NCBI RefSeq assembly: GCF_003958645.1
Contig: NZ_RXLO01000003.1
Span: forward strand, 372,001-436,000
Reading direction: 5' to 3'
From: Chitinophaga rhizosphaerae
GTDB taxonomy: Bacteria; Bacteroidota; Bacteroidia; Chitinophagales; Chitinophagaceae
Length of the DNA stretch: 64,000 nucleotides
The position numbers and the translations under genes are program-made. This document shows, piece by piece, positions 26,889 to 36,143 of the stretch; the stretch's first letter is position 1, and each line of letters opens with the position of its first letter. Below the pieces are notes generated by a model. The model saw only the letters and a program-made list of their open reading frames with translations. It had not been told where the DNA came from and did no database searches.

Positions 26889-28262
26889 ATGACACGATCC
26901 TTGCTCCTCACCCTCCTCTGCGCCGCCCTGCACCTCTGCGCGTCTGCCCAGGAAAAACGCCTCTTCACCGAAACACCGGCGCAAAAGGAGAAACGACTCG
27001 CCTGGTGGACCAACGACCGCTTCGGCATGTTCATCCACTGGGGCCTTTACGCCCTCCCGGCCCGCCACGAATGGGTGCAGAACCGGGAACAGATCACCGG
27101 ATCCGACTACCGGAAATACTTCGACCTCTTCAACCCGGACCTTTACAAACCCCGCGAATGGGCCCGCAAAGCCAAAGCCGCCGGCATGAAATACGCCGTC
27201 ATCACCACCAAACACCACGAAGGGTTCTGCCTCTTCGATTCCAAATACACCGATTACACCGCGGTTAAATCTCCCGCCAAACGCGACCTCCTCCGCGAAT
27301 GGGTAGACGCTTTCCGCGCCGAAGGCCTCAAGATCGGGTTCTATTATTCCCTCATCGACTGGCACCATCCCGATTTCACCATCGACGGCACGCACCCCGA
27401 CCGCCCGCAAAACGATGCCGGTTACGAAGCCCTCAACAAAAACCGCGATATGTCCAAATACCGCACCTACCTGCAGAACCAGGTGCGCGAACTGCTCTCG
27501 AATTACGGGAAGGTCGACATCCTCTGGCTCGATTTCTCCTATCCCGGCAAACGCGGGAAAGGCCGTGAAGACTGGGGCTCGGAAGATCTCATCAAACTGG
27601 TGCGCAAACTCCAGCCGGGCATCATCGTCAACGACCGCCTCGATCTGAAAGAATATGCTGACGGCGGCGACTTCGTGACGCCGGAACAGTTCAAGGTAGC
27701 CGCATGGCCCACGCACAACGGCCAGCGCGTGCCCTGGGAAACCTGCCAGACCTTCTCGGGATCCTGGGGGTATTACCGCGATGAAAACACCTGGAAAGAC
27801 AATAAACAACTCCTCGGCCTGCTCATCGAATCCGTGAGCAAAGGCGGCAACCTCCTCCTGAACGTAGGCCCCACCGCCCGCGGCAAGTTCGATGCGCGTG
27901 CAGACAAGGCGCTGGATGGAATGGGGCAGTGGATGGAACTGAACAGCCGGTCGATTTACGGCTGCACCCAGGCGCCCGATAACTTCAAAAAACCGGATAA
28001 TACGCTGCTGACGTACAATCCAACCACCAAACGCCTCTACGTTCACCTGCTCGATTACCCGCTGCAAAACTTCACGCTGCCCGGTTACAAGGGGAAGATT
28101 AAATACGCGCAATTCCTGCACGATGGCTCCGAGATCCGTTTCAGTGCACCGTCCGGCCACTGGATCAGGAATGAAGTGGGGGCGGATGATCTGAACCTTA
28201 GTTTGCCCGTCATTAAACCCGGTGTGGAAATTCCGGTGATCGAACTGATACTGGCCGACTGA
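26889..28262 (+). CDS. Secreted alpha-L-fucosidase, GH29
   Basis: 457-residue retaining exo-alpha-L-fucosidase. ATG at 26889 gives signal peptide MTRSLLLTLLCAALHLCASAQ. The GH29 N-terminal barrel shows WWTNDRFGMFIHWGLYALPA, AVITTKHHEGFCLFDSKYT, and the nucleophile Asp215 in VDILWLDFSYPG. A small C-terminal beta domain ends the protein. The length is that of GH29 enzymes lacking extra carbohydrate-binding modules. It is the first of several plus-strand enzymes (GH29, sulfatase, GH95, lyase), but a terminator separates it from the sulfatase. Linkage preference cannot be read from sequence. Confidence 0.94.
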   Translation: MTRSLLLTLLCAALHLCASAQEKRLFTETPAQKEKRLAWWTNDRFGMFIHWGLYALPARHEWVQNREQITGSDYRKYFDLFNPDLYKPREWARKAKAAGMKYAVITTKHHEGFCLFDSKYTDYTAVKSPAKRDLLREWVDAFRAEGLKIGFYYSLIDWHHPDFTIDGTHPDRPQNDAGYEALNKNRDMSKYRTYLQNQVRELLSNYGKVDILWLDFSYPGKRGKGREDWGSEDLIKLVRKLQPGIIVNDRLDLKEYADGGDFVTPEQFKVAAWPTHNGQRVPWETCQTFSGSWGYYRDENTWKDNKQLLGLLIESVSKGGNLLLNVGPTARGKFDARADKALDGMGQWMELNSRSIYGCTQAPDNFKKPDNTLLTYNPTTKRLYVHLLDYPLQNFTLPGYKGKIKYAQFLHDGSEIRFSAPSGHWIRNEVGADDLNLSLPVIKPGVEIPVIELILAD

Positions 28263-28287
28263 TAAATCGTATTTTGCCAATAAGCCG

Positions 28288-28326
28288 GAACGCCGCGCTG
28301 GTTCTCCCGCGCGGCGTTCTTTTTCC
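28288..28326 (+). terminator. Terminator between GH29 and sulfatase
   Basis: GAACGCCGCGC pairs with GCGCGGCGTTC over a 10-nt loop and is followed by TTTTT. Confidence 0.88.
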
Positions 28327-28347
28327 GAAATATCAAAATCATCACTT

Positions 28348-29814
28348 ATGTTGAAGAAAATTGCCAGTGGCCTTTTGCTGGCCGCGGCAGGGCTCGGGAT
28401 CGCGAGCTTCGTACCGGCAGCGCCCGAACCACCCGCCCAACCGAATGTTGTCATCATTTTCATGGATGATATGGGATATGGGGACCCCTCGTGCTACGGC
28501 GGCGGCCCGTACACCACGCCCAACCTCGACCGGATGGCCGCCAGGGGCATGCGCTTCACTCATTTCTACGCCGCGCAGGCCGTGTGCTCCGCATCGCGGG
28601 CGGGCCTGCTCACGGGCTGCTATCCCAACCGCATCGGTATCCACAGCGCCCTGAACCCCGACGCAAAAATTGCCCTGAACGGAGAAGAGGAAACCATCGC
28701 CGAAATACTGAAAAACGAAGGCTATGCCACCGGCATGGTCGGCAAATGGCACCTCGGCGCCAAAGTGCCCTTCCTGCCCCTCCAGCACGGCTTTAACGAA
28801 TACCTCGGCCTGCCGTACTCCAACGATATGTGGCCCGTTCATTACGACGGGAAACCGTATCCCGACACCGTCAAAACCTGGCGCGCCCGGTACCCGCCGC
28901 TGCCCCTCATCGAAGGGAATGAAACCCGCCGCATCATCCGCAACCTGGAAGACCAGGCAGAATTGACCGGTATCTACACCGATCGCGCGTGCGAATTCAT
29001 CCGCAAACACAAAAAAGAACCCTTCTTCCTCTACATGGCCCACAGCATGCCGCATGTGCCCATCGCCGTCTCCAAAGCCTTTCGCGGCAAAAGCGGCGCC
29101 GGCCTCTTCGGCGATCTCATGACCGAGCTCGACGCATCCATCGGCAAAGTTTTACGAACACTGGAAGAAAACGGCCTCGATAAGAATACGCTCGTCATCT
29201 TCACCAGCGACAATGGCCCATGGCTGAACTACGGCAACCACGCCGGCAACACCGCCGGCCTCCGCGAAGGCAAAGGCACCAGTTGGGAAGGCGGCCAGCG
29301 CGTGCCCTGCATCATGCAATGGCCCGGTAAAATTCCCGCGGGAACAGTGTGCAACAAAGTAGCCGCGGCGATCGACATCCTCCCCACCGTAGCCGCCGTT
29401 TGCGGCGCCGGCCTGCCGAAAAAGAAGATCGACGGCCTCAGCATCCTCCCGCTGCTGAAAAACGAACCGGGCGCCAATCCGCGTGAATATTTCGTGTATT
29501 ACTACAACGTCAATCACCTGGAAGCCGTCCGCAAAGGCAATTACAAGCTCGTGTTCCCGCACAGGGGCCGCACTTACCGCCTCAACACCCCCGGGTACGA
29601 CGGCTTCCCCGGCGCACAGCCGGATGTGGACATCGCCGGCGGATTGTACGACCTGAGCATCGATCCCGGTGAAACGACCGACGTGAGCAAGGTTTTCCCC
29701 GACGTCGTGAAAGACCTCGCATCCATTGCCGATAATTACCGCCAAACCCTCGGCGACGAGCTCCGCAAAATGCCCGGAACGGAACGCCGGCCGGCAGGAC
29801 GCGTACAACCGTAA
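28348..29814 (+). CDS. Secreted type I (S1) sulfatase
   Basis: 488-residue arylsulfatase-type enzyme that removes sulfate esters from glycans. Signal peptide MLKKIASGLLLAAAGLGIAS. Metal-binding FMDDMGYGD near the N-terminus; formylglycine motif VCSASRAGLLTG with Cys80 (C-x-A-x-R, an accepted variant of C-x-P-x-R), so a separate maturation enzyme is required. Further family blocks: GKWHLG, HSMPHVP, FTSDNGPW and TSWEGGQRVP. It starts 85 bp after GH29 and ends at a strong terminator. Company of fucosidases suggests a sulfated, fucosylated substrate, which is inference. Confidence 0.94.
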   Translation: MLKKIASGLLLAAAGLGIASFVPAAPEPPAQPNVVIIFMDDMGYGDPSCYGGGPYTTPNLDRMAARGMRFTHFYAAQAVCSASRAGLLTGCYPNRIGIHSALNPDAKIALNGEEETIAEILKNEGYATGMVGKWHLGAKVPFLPLQHGFNEYLGLPYSNDMWPVHYDGKPYPDTVKTWRARYPPLPLIEGNETRRIIRNLEDQAELTGIYTDRACEFIRKHKKEPFFLYMAHSMPHVPIAVSKAFRGKSGAGLFGDLMTELDASIGKVLRTLEENGLDKNTLVIFTSDNGPWLNYGNHAGNTAGLREGKGTSWEGGQRVPCIMQWPGKIPAGTVCNKVAAAIDILPTVAAVCGAGLPKKKIDGLSILPLLKNEPGANPREYFVYYYNVNHLEAVRKGNYKLVFPHRGRTYRLNTPGYDGFPGAQPDVDIAGGLYDLSIDPGETTDVSKVFPDVVKDLASIADNYRQTLGDELRKMPGTERRPAGRVQP

Positions 29815-29836
29815 CGATATTCGATCAACTTTGTGT

Positions 29837-29875
29837 AGCCCTCCCGGACTGTGGTACCGGGAGGGCTTTTTGTTG
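29837..29875 (+). terminator. Terminator after sulfatase gene
   Basis: AGCCCTCCCGG pairs with CCGGGAGGGCT over a 9-nt loop and runs into TTTTTG. Confidence 0.9.
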
Positions 29876-30087
29876 CCTTCCGGAAATTCGCGCATCCCTT
29901 ACCCGGTCTCGCGCCGGAGCGCACCACTTCACCGGATACCGTGGCCATCGGCGGATCGGGGTTCGGGGTGATGGCGATCCTGGTCGGGACCGGAGCGGGG
30001 CTGCTGTGGCGGCTTTTCATGAGCTGTCCGGAAGTGAGGACAGGGTTGAAGCGACTGGGGTTCAGTAGTCCTTCGTCGTTAATGTGA
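29872..30087 (+). pseudogene. Remnant of a GH144/glucoamylase-family gene
   Basis: An open frame with no believable start encodes HPLPGLAPERTTSPDTVAIG followed by GSGFGVMAILVG. This matches, in order, a highly conserved block of the Bacteroidota glucoamylase-family/GH144 endo-beta-1,2-glucanase domain (pattern HPVSGLARER..., ETV..GGSGFG.MAI.VG). The similarity ends after about 45 residues and the following codons (LLWRLFMSCPEV...) do not match. The fragment starts immediately after the sulfatase terminator. Intact family members are about 430 or more residues, so this is a decayed or transferred scrap, not a working gene. The call rests on motif recall, not on an alignment. Confidence 0.65.
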
Positions 30088-30126
30088 ATCCAGTATCAGT
30101 ATCCGTTAAAAAAATGCTTTGTCAAA

Positions 30127-30140
30127 TGCAACCGATTGCA
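30127..30140. promoter_or_regulatory. LacI-family operator, site 1
   Basis: TGCAACCGATTGCA fits the LacI/GalR-family consensus TGnAAnCGnTTnCA at every fixed position. Confidence 0.65.
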
Positions 30141-30194
30141 TAATTTCGGACTACGTTTGCAGTGAAGCGCTTTGATGTATGTTCCCTGTATGCC

Positions 30195-30208
30195 TGCAAA
30201 CGTTTGCT
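30195..30208. promoter_or_regulatory. LacI-family operator, site 2
   Basis: TGCAAACGTTTGCT contains the perfect palindrome GCAAACGTTTGC and differs from the LacI-family consensus only at the last base. Centre-to-centre distance to site 1 is 68 bp. Confidence 0.6.
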
Positions 30209-30411
30209 TAAATATTGTGACACGTCGCGCAAACAGGTACAAGAAGAGTTTTATTATATGCCCTGCAAGGCACCGCGTTATGAAGAGTAGTATCATGTAC
30301 TTTTCCAATCCATTCAAGTAATCCGTGAGTTCACGGGCTGTACGTATTTTTTGGCCGTACGCCTGTGGCTCGCGGTTTTTTCCCGGCGATAAAAATGTGT
30401 GTAACAACGAT

Positions 30412-32961
30412 ATGATAATAGGAATGAAAGGCTGGATGACAGGCATGCTGTGCCTCGCCGCAATGGCGGCTTCGGCGCAGCAGCAAGACCCATTGCTGAA
30501 GCTTTGGTACCGCCAGCCCGCGGCCAACTGGAACCAGGCGCTGCCCATCGGCAACGGGCGCATTGGCGCCATGGTGTTCGGCGGGGTGGAAGAAGAACAA
30601 CTGCAACTGAACGAAGCGTTCCTATGGAGCGGCGGGCCGGGCGTAGGCAACAATCCCGGCGCATACAACACCCTCCCGCTCGTTCGCCAGGCCCTCTGGA
30701 ACGGGGAATACCTCAAAGCCGACTCGCTCAGCCGGCTCATGCTCGGGCCTTATTCCGCCAGGTACCTCACGCTCGGCGGCCTGTTCCTCAGGTCCGGCCA
30801 CACCGCACCCGCAACTAACTATGAACGTTCGCTCGACCTCAATTCGGCGCAGGCGAAAGTTTCCTATACCATTAACGGCGTCGTATTTACGCGGGAAATG
30901 TTCGTTTCCTGGCCAGACCAGTTGCTCGTCATCCGCTGGAAAAGCAGCCGGAAAGGCGCGCTCAATTTTACGGCCGGGTTCAGGAACCCCCTGAAAGCAA
31001 CGGTTGCCGCATCCGCCGCCGGTGATCTCGTCATGAAAGGGCAATGCCCCTCGTACGTGCCGCACCGGCCGTATGAAAAACGCACCATCGAATACGATCC
31101 TGCCATCGGGATTCCTTATGAAGTACACGTAAAAGCCCGGCTCACAGACGGCCGTTCCGTTGCCGATGGCGACCGGTTGCGCATCGAAGGTGCCACGGAA
31201 GTGACATTGCTCGTGTCTATGGGCACGGGTTTCAACGGGCCGAACGTGGACCCGGTGAAGCACGGCAAGCGTGCGGACTCCGCCGCGCTGGCGCCCCTGA
31301 AGAAAGTGGAAGGCCTGGCCTACGGGGCACTGTTGCAAAGGCACCTGGCCGACTACCAACCGCTGTTCCGCCGCGTTCAGCTTCACCTGGGCGTGGATGC
31401 TTCGGCCCGCAAGCCTACAGATACGCGGCTCGTGGAATACACCCGGGCAGGCGGGAACCGCGATCCGCAGCTCACCACGCTGCTTTACCAGTTCGGACGC
31501 TACCTCATGATCGCCGGCTCAAGGAAGGGCGGCCCGGCCATGAACCTGCAGGGCATCTGGAACGATAAAGTGCAGCCGCCATGGGGCTCCAACTACACGA
31601 CGAACATCAACACCGAAATGAATTACTGGCCGGCGGAAACGGCCAACCTGTCCGAATGCACGGCGCCCCTGTTCGATTTCATCGGGCAGCTCGCCGAAAA
31701 CGGAAAAGAGACCGCGAAAGTGAATTACGGGCTCGGTGGATGGACCGTCCACCATAACGCCGACATCTGGGCCATCACCGCGCCTTCTGGCGGCTTCGAC
31801 TGGCGCGATCCGCGCGGAGACCCGCGCTGGGGTATCTGGCCCATGGCCGGTGCGTGGCTCTGCCGGCACCTTTGGGAACATTACGCCTACACGGGCGATA
31901 GCGTTTTCCTCGAAAAAACAGCCTATCCGCTCATGAAAGGCGCCACCGAATTCATGCTCGGATGGCTCGTGAAAGACACCGCGGGGAATTGGGTGACCAA
32001 TCCGTCGACCTCTCCCGAAAATAATTTTCTCATCGCCGGCGCCCGCAAAGGTTCCGTGAGCATCGCTTCCACGATGGACATGTCCATTATCCACGATCTG
32101 CTCAACCGCACCGCCCAGGCCGCCACGTTGCTGAAGCGCGATAAGGAACTGGTGTCGGGCATCAAACAGAAACTGAAGAATTTATATCCTTTCCAGGCCG
32201 GACAGTACGGCCAGTTGCAGGAATGGTACCTCGATTGGGACGATCCCAAAGACAAGCACCGCCACCTGTCGCACCTGTACGGCCTTTTCCCGGGAAATGC
32301 CATCACGCCGCGCCGGGAACCCGATCTCGCCGCTGCGGCCAAACGCAGCCTGGAGTTGCGCGGCGACGGCGGAACGGGCTGGTCGAAAGCCTGGAAGATC
32401 AACTGGTGGGCGCGCCTGGAAGATGGCGACCATGCCTACACGATGCTTAATAAACAATTGTTCCTCGCCGAAACAGATTCCATCAGCGTGGCGGATAACA
32501 GCGGCGGCTCTTACGCCAACCTGTTCGATGCACATCCGCCGTTCCAGATCGACGGGAATTTCGGGGTGGTATCCGGTATCACGGAAATGCTCGTGCAAAG
32601 CCATGACGGCGTGATCCACCTGTTACCTGCATTGCCTTCCGCATGGCCGACGGGCAGTGTGAAGGGATTGAAACTGAAAGGCGGGATGGAAGTGGATATC
32701 GAATGGAAGAACGGGAAACTGGCCAGCGCGCAGATCCGGGCAGATAAAGATGCAGGCGGACGAATCATCCGCACGAACGTTCCCGTGCAGATCGCCGCGC
32801 CGGTGGCCGCCAAAGAAGCCAGCGGCGGCCTGAAGGACTACGGATTCCCCGTCAACAAGCGCATCGCCGCACCGGGTAAACTCCCGGAACTGCATCTACC
32901 AGCGGTTACGGACCAGGCGGTACAAATCAGGAAAGGTAAAACAACGATCATCGCGCAATGA
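30412..32961 (+). CDS. GH95 alpha-L-fucosidase, copy 2
   Basis: About 849 residues. ATG at 30412 ([23 protein letters not shown]) and at 30424 both give a signal peptide. GH95 blocks are complete: [28 protein letters not shown], the catalytic [16 protein letters not shown] with both Asn residues, [11 protein letters not shown] (general acid Glu) and [11 protein letters not shown]. The intact NIN motif matches characterised alpha-1,2-L-fucosidases more closely than copy 1. The stop overlaps the next gene's start by ATGA, so the fucosidase and the lyase-family enzyme are co-translated. LacI-type operators upstream suggest sugar-responsive repression. Confidence 0.94.
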   Translation: MIIGMKGWMTGMLCLAAMAASAQQQDPLLKLWYRQPAANWNQALPIGNGRIGAMVFGGVEEEQLQLNEAFLWSGGPGVGNNPGAYNTLPLVRQALWNGEYLKADSLSRLMLGPYSARYLTLGGLFLRSGHTAPATNYERSLDLNSAQAKVSYTINGVVFTREMFVSWPDQLLVIRWKSSRKGALNFTAGFRNPLKATVAASAAGDLVMKGQCPSYVPHRPYEKRTIEYDPAIGIPYEVHVKARLTDGRSVADGDRLRIEGATEVTLLVSMGTGFNGPNVDPVKHGKRADSAALAPLKKVEGLAYGALLQRHLADYQPLFRRVQLHLGVDASARKPTDTRLVEYTRAGGNRDPQLTTLLYQFGRYLMIAGSRKGGPAMNLQGIWNDKVQPPWGSNYTTNINTEMNYWPAETANLSECTAPLFDFIGQLAENGKETAKVNYGLGGWTVHHNADIWAITAPSGGFDWRDPRGDPRWGIWPMAGAWLCRHLWEHYAYTGDSVFLEKTAYPLMKGATEFMLGWLVKDTAGNWVTNPSTSPENNFLIAGARKGSVSIASTMDMSIIHDLLNRTAQAATLLKRDKELVSGIKQKLKNLYPFQAGQYGQLQEWYLDWDDPKDKHRHLSHLYGLFPGNAITPRREPDLAAAAKRSLELRGDGGTGWSKAWKINWWARLEDGDHAYTMLNKQLFLAETDSISVADNSGGSYANLFDAHPPFQIDGNFGVVSGITEMLVQSHDGVIHLLPALPSAWPTGSVKGLKLKGGMEVDIEWKNGKLASAQIRADKDAGGRIIRTNVPVQIAAPVAAKEASGGLKDYGFPVNKRIAAPGKLPELHLPAVTDQAVQIRKGKTTIIAQ

Positions 32962-34130
32962 AAAAAACGGCATGTATAATACTGGGCCTGCTTTGGCTGC
33001 AAACCACCGCCGCAATGGACGGTGGCTGGCTGAAACGCGCCCTGGCGGTGCGACGGGATCAGATCCGGACGGAAGCCGCGTGGGCCATGCAACAGCAGCC
33101 GGTAACCGTAACGGCGGCTTCCTGCGAACGGAGTGCCGGCGGCAGGCACGATTTTTACTCCGAGGGAGATTACTGGTGGCCAAACCCCAAGCATCCGGAT
33201 AGCCCGTATGTGCAGCGCGACGGCCAAACCAACCCCGGCAACTTCGTGGCGCACCGCCAGGCCATGGTGCGCTTCAGCAGGGTAGTGGGCGCGTTGGCGG
33301 CGGCGTACGTGGCCGACGGGAAGAAGGGCCGGCTGGAACATGCGAAAAAGCACATCCTCGCCTGGTTCGCCGATACCGCCACCCGCATGCATCCGCATCT
33401 GCTGTATGCGCAAGCGATCAAAGGGAGAGCCACCGGCCGGGGGATCGGCATCATCGACACCATCCATCTGCTGGAAGTGGCGCAGGCATTGCGGATCATG
33501 GAAAAAGCCGGCGTGTTGAAAGGTGTGGAACTGGAAGCGGTGCGCCGCTGGTTCAGGGAATACCTGCAATGGATGACGGAACATCCTTACGGCAAAGACG
33601 AAATGAACGCCAAAAACAACCACGGAACATGCTGGGTGATGCAGGTAGCGGCGTTTTCCTCGTTTTTGAAAGACACCACGTGGACGAACTTCTGCGAACG
33701 CCGGTATAAAGAGATATTGCTGCCCGGGCAGATGGCCGCCGACGGCAGTTTCCCGCTGGAGCTGAGACGAACAAAACCTTACGGTTATGCGTTATTCAAC
33801 CTGGATGCCATGACCACTATTTGCCAGATCCTCAGCAAACCCGGCGCGGATTTGTGGCAATACGAAGACCCTGCGAAGAAATCGATCGGCAAAGGCATAT
33901 CCTTTATGTTCCCTTTTGTTCAGCAGAAAAATTTATGGCCGTATGCGAAAGATGTGATGTATTGGGACGAATGGCCAATGGCGCACCCGTTTCTCCTGTT
34001 TGCGGCTGCGGCGTATGGAAATGAAACATATTTCCGGCTGTGGGAGCGTTTGCCGCATGGCTCGGAAGTGGAAGAAGTGCTGCGCAACATGCCCGTGCGC
34101 AATCCTGAAATCTGGTTAGTTAAACTGTAA
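32958..34130 (+). CDS. Secreted alginate-lyase-family (PF05426) polysaccharide lyase
   Basis: 390-residue (alpha/alpha) barrel enzyme predicted to cleave uronate-containing polysaccharide by beta-elimination. Signal peptide [20 protein letters not shown]. Family blocks: [24 protein letters not shown]-type region replaced by [13 protein letters not shown], and the catalytic Asn-His block KNNHGTCW (about 220-226), then [18 protein letters not shown] with a conserved Tyr. This architecture occurs in PL5/PL38-like enzymes, whose substrates are alginate or glucuronan; which applies here cannot be said. It is coupled to GH95 copy 2 by a 4-bp overlap, hinting at a substrate with both fucose and uronic acid. 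Confidence 0.85.
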   Translation: MKKTACIILGLLWLQTTAAMDGGWLKRALAVRRDQIRTEAAWAMQQQPVTVTAASCERSAGGRHDFYSEGDYWWPNPKHPDSPYVQRDGQTNPGNFVAHRQAMVRFSRVVGALAAAYVADGKKGRLEHAKKHILAWFADTATRMHPHLLYAQAIKGRATGRGIGIIDTIHLLEVAQALRIMEKAGVLKGVELEAVRRWFREYLQWMTEHPYGKDEMNAKNNHGTCWVMQVAAFSSFLKDTTWTNFCERRYKEILLPGQMAADGSFPLELRRTKPYGYALFNLDAMTTICQILSKPGADLWQYEDPAKKSIGKGISFMFPFVQQKNLWPYAKDVMYWDEWPMAHPFLLFAAAAYGNETYFRLWERLPHGSEVEEVLRNMPVRNPEIWLVKL

Positions 34131-34189
34131 ATAGTAATTGATAATGCAAAGAGATTAAGATTTTTACTGTAGACGTGGAATATGATAAC

Positions 34190-34219
34190 GCCGGTCTCGT
34201 CAGAGCCGGCTCTTTTTTT
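34190..34219 (+). terminator. Terminator after lyase gene
   Basis: GCCGG-TCT pairs with AGA-G-CCGGC (one bulged base) and is followed by a run of seven T. Confidence 0.7.
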
Positions 34220-34320
34220 GACCGGTCGGAGAAGCAGGCCCCCAACAGGCACTGCTTCCCGCCGGATTTTTTTATGATGGACCTTGAAGGGGAAAAAATG
34301 GACCGCGGCGCAGGAGCGCA

Positions 34321-34761
34321 TCAGTCGATGTTGATCATACGCGGGGGCTTTTGTTTGACTTCCTCGCGTTTGGGAATGGTCAACCGTAACAATCCGTTAT
34401 CGTACCGGGCGGTGATCCCGCTTTCATCCACTACGTCCTTCGGCAGCATCAGCGTGCGCTGGAACGCCTGGTAGCTGAATTCTTTGCGGCTGTAGTCTTC
34501 ATTGTTGCGATTGACTTTTTCGGATGAAATGGACAAAGTGTTGCCATCCAGCTGGATTTTGAAATCGTTCTTGTCCATACCCGGGGCCGCCACTTCGACT
34601 TCGAAATTATCGGGCGTTTCCCTGATATTGACAGCGGGAATGGTAGTGCCGCTTGAAGAGAAATTGCTGTGGCCCCAATTGTAGAGTTCGCGGTTGAATA
34701 AATCGTCGAACAGGTTGGTGAATGTTGGGAATGCATCCCGGTTTCTTTTGATGACAGACAT
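34321..34761 (-). CDS. Hsp20-family small heat shock protein
   Basis: 146-residue ATP-independent chaperone that holds unfolding proteins. The alpha-crystallin domain spans about 38-136: NIRETPDNFEVEVAAPGMDK, FKIQLDGNTLSISSEK, SRKEFSYQAFQRTLMLP and ITARYDNGLLRLTIPKRE, which is the family signature order. The start ATG at 34761 is fixed by an unusually good Shine-Dalgarno sequence (GGAGGTC) with proper spacing. It stands alone, with no partner gene; a heat-inducible promoter cannot be recognised. Confidence 0.95.
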   Translation of the reverse strand: MSVIKRNRDAFPTFTNLFDDLFNRELYNWGHSNFSSSGTTIPAVNIRETPDNFEVEVAAPGMDKNDFKIQLDGNTLSISSEKVNRNNEDYSRKEFSYQAFQRTLMLPKDVVDESGITARYDNGLLRLTIPKREEVKQKPPRMINID

Positions 34762-34764
34762 AAT

Positions 34765-34771
34765 GACCTCC
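34765..34771 (-). promoter_or_regulatory. Strong Shine-Dalgarno site of hsp20
   Basis: GGAGGTC on the minus strand, 3 nt before the ATG (GGAGG core 5 nt before it). Such strong sites are rare in Bacteroidota, where initiation mostly does without them. Confidence 0.75.
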
Positions 34772-35024
34772 GTTTTGACAGTTAAACAATAAGTTTTGCG
34801 TAATCATCAGGCTGAAAGGTATATTGCCTTTGAAATTTTTCTATCAACGTGCGTGCCAAACAGGGTCCGGTAATTTACAGGTGCGGGTGGCTGTCATTTT
34901 TGCCTGGGGACGGAAATTTTTTCAGTTGGAACGGCTGACAGGCATTGACAAAATTTCATTGTGGCGTTGCCGCTGAAGTGTGCGACGCAACGGCGGTTGA
35001 AGTAAGGAGAGCAGGTTGACGGCC

Positions 35025-35516
35025 TCATTTCATTTCCTCTAACAAACGTTGGGCTTTCGGGTATTCCGGCGTGCCTTCCGGGATGCGGTTGAGCCACACG
35101 CCCGCTTCGGCGGCGTTTTTCCCTTTGAGGTAAGACAGGGCGATGAAGAACGCGCAGCTGTGTTTGTAATGCGACCCCTCGTTCCACAAAGCCTCCAGGT
35201 CGGCCCGCGCTTCCGCCAGCCGGTTGTTTTCCAGCTGCGCCAGGCCGCGGTAGTACCGGGCAAATTCCATATCGGGCTCCAGCGCCAGCACTTTATCCAG
35301 CTCCGCAGCGGCCTTTTCGTACTTATGGTGATTGAAATGCCGGGTGGCAACGGCCAGCAAGGAATCCGCCACGGTTTCCCGCCGGTTGGGCGGCACCATT
35401 TCGCGCACGGCAAACTCCTCATACAGCTCCTTGCGCCAGGGGCTCAGGTAGAGCAGCGCCGAGATCAGCAGCGCAATGGCCGCTATGGTAATGAGAAATG
35501 TGCTGAAGGAACGCAT
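35025..35516 (-). CDS. Membrane-anchored TPR-containing protein
   Basis: 163 residues. One N-terminal transmembrane anchor (FLITIAAIALLISALLYL), then an extracytoplasmic or cytosolic helical region with two to three tetratricopeptide-like repeats (HKYEKAAAELDKVLALEPDM, ARYYRGLAQLENNRLAEARA, CAFFIALSYLKGKNAAEAGV). TPR proteins are protein-interaction scaffolds; the partner is unknown. It lies 51 bp after the MarR gene on the same strand and may be co-transcribed, though a link to efflux is not implied. Confidence 0.75.
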   Translation of the reverse strand: MRSFSTFLITIAAIALLISALLYLSPWRKELYEEFAVREMVPPNRRETVADSLLAVATRHFNHHKYEKAAAELDKVLALEPDMEFARYYRGLAQLENNRLAEARADLEALWNEGSHYKHSCAFFIALSYLKGKNAAEAGVWLNRIPEGTPEYPKAQRLLEEMK

Positions 35517-35566
35517 GGAGACATGTTTACCTATTACGTTACAAAACTCCGCGGGAAAATGTTCGC

Positions 35567-36058
35567 TTACCGGCTGGGGTCCACGAGCGTGGGATGCAGC
35601 TCTGACGCGAGCCTGAACAGGATGTCGCGCAGCAGGTCCGCGTCTTTTTCCCCTATGATGCCGGTGTAATACTCCTGGATACCCTTCACGGCACTGAACA
35701 TATCGATCATCAGCTCTTTCCCCTTTTCACTCAGGAAAATGACCGTGGCGCGATTGTCGGTTTCGTGCTTGCGCGTGATGATGTAGCCCATGGCCTCGAG
35801 GTTTTTCACCACCTTGCTCATGGCCTGTTTGGTAATGCGGGCCTTCTTGGCTAGCTCATTGTTGATCGTCCCTTCCGTTGAAATGTTCGCCATCAGCACC
35901 ATGTCGCCGATCTTGAAATCGGCGTAGCCGTTCCGCTGCAAATGCTCCGTGAGCCGCGCGTCGAAATCCTTCTTCACGATGCTTAACAGCCGGATGAGCA
36001 GCTTCGGCCGTTGGGAAATAATATCCGCTAATTGTTGGTCCTTATCAGTTGTAGTCAT
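35567..36058 (-). CDS. MarR-family transcriptional regulator
   Basis: 163-residue winged-HTH regulator, divergent from an efflux operon. The MarR fold is visible: DFKIGDMVLMANISTEGTIN leading to LAKKARITKQAMSKVVKNLE (recognition helix) and the wing GYIITRKHETDNRATVIFLS. The last third is the dimerisation helix pair. ATG at 36058 is supported by the N-terminal helix. Its product most likely represses both its own gene and the emr-type operon through a palindrome in the divergent region; the inducer is probably an aromatic or toxic compound, by family analogy. Confidence 0.92.
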   Translation of the reverse strand: MTTTDKDQQLADIISQRPKLLIRLLSIVKKDFDARLTEHLQRNGYADFKIGDMVLMANISTEGTINNELAKKARITKQAMSKVVKNLEAMGYIITRKHETDNRATVIFLSEKGKELMIDMFSAVKGIQEYYTGIIGEKDADLLRDILFRLASELHPTLVDPSR

Positions 36059-36143
36059 AATCGGTGCGGCCAGTTTTGGATGAAGGGGCTAAAATATCCC
36101 TTTTGTCATACAAAGATAATAAAAATTTAAAAACGTCAACTTG

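Larger units (their letters stand above)
30088..30411. other. Regulatory region upstream of GH95 copy 2
   Basis: About 320 bp without a supported gene. Contains two LacI-type operators (30127 and 30195), a related imperfect palindrome TGAAGCGCTTTGA (30163-30175) and an inverted repeat CCGTGA-GT-TCACGG near 30323-30336. A 49-codon frame starting at 30175 is not called. Confidence 0.55.

Noticed and set aside
28582..28599. Sulfatase motif CSASR instead of CxPxR considered as an inactivating change
   Set aside because: C-x-A-x-R is an accepted substrate motif for formylglycine-generating enzymes, so activity is likely.
30175..30324. 49-codon plus-strand frame upstream of GH95 copy 2
   Set aside because: It runs through the LacI operator region, has no ribosome site and no recognisable similarity.
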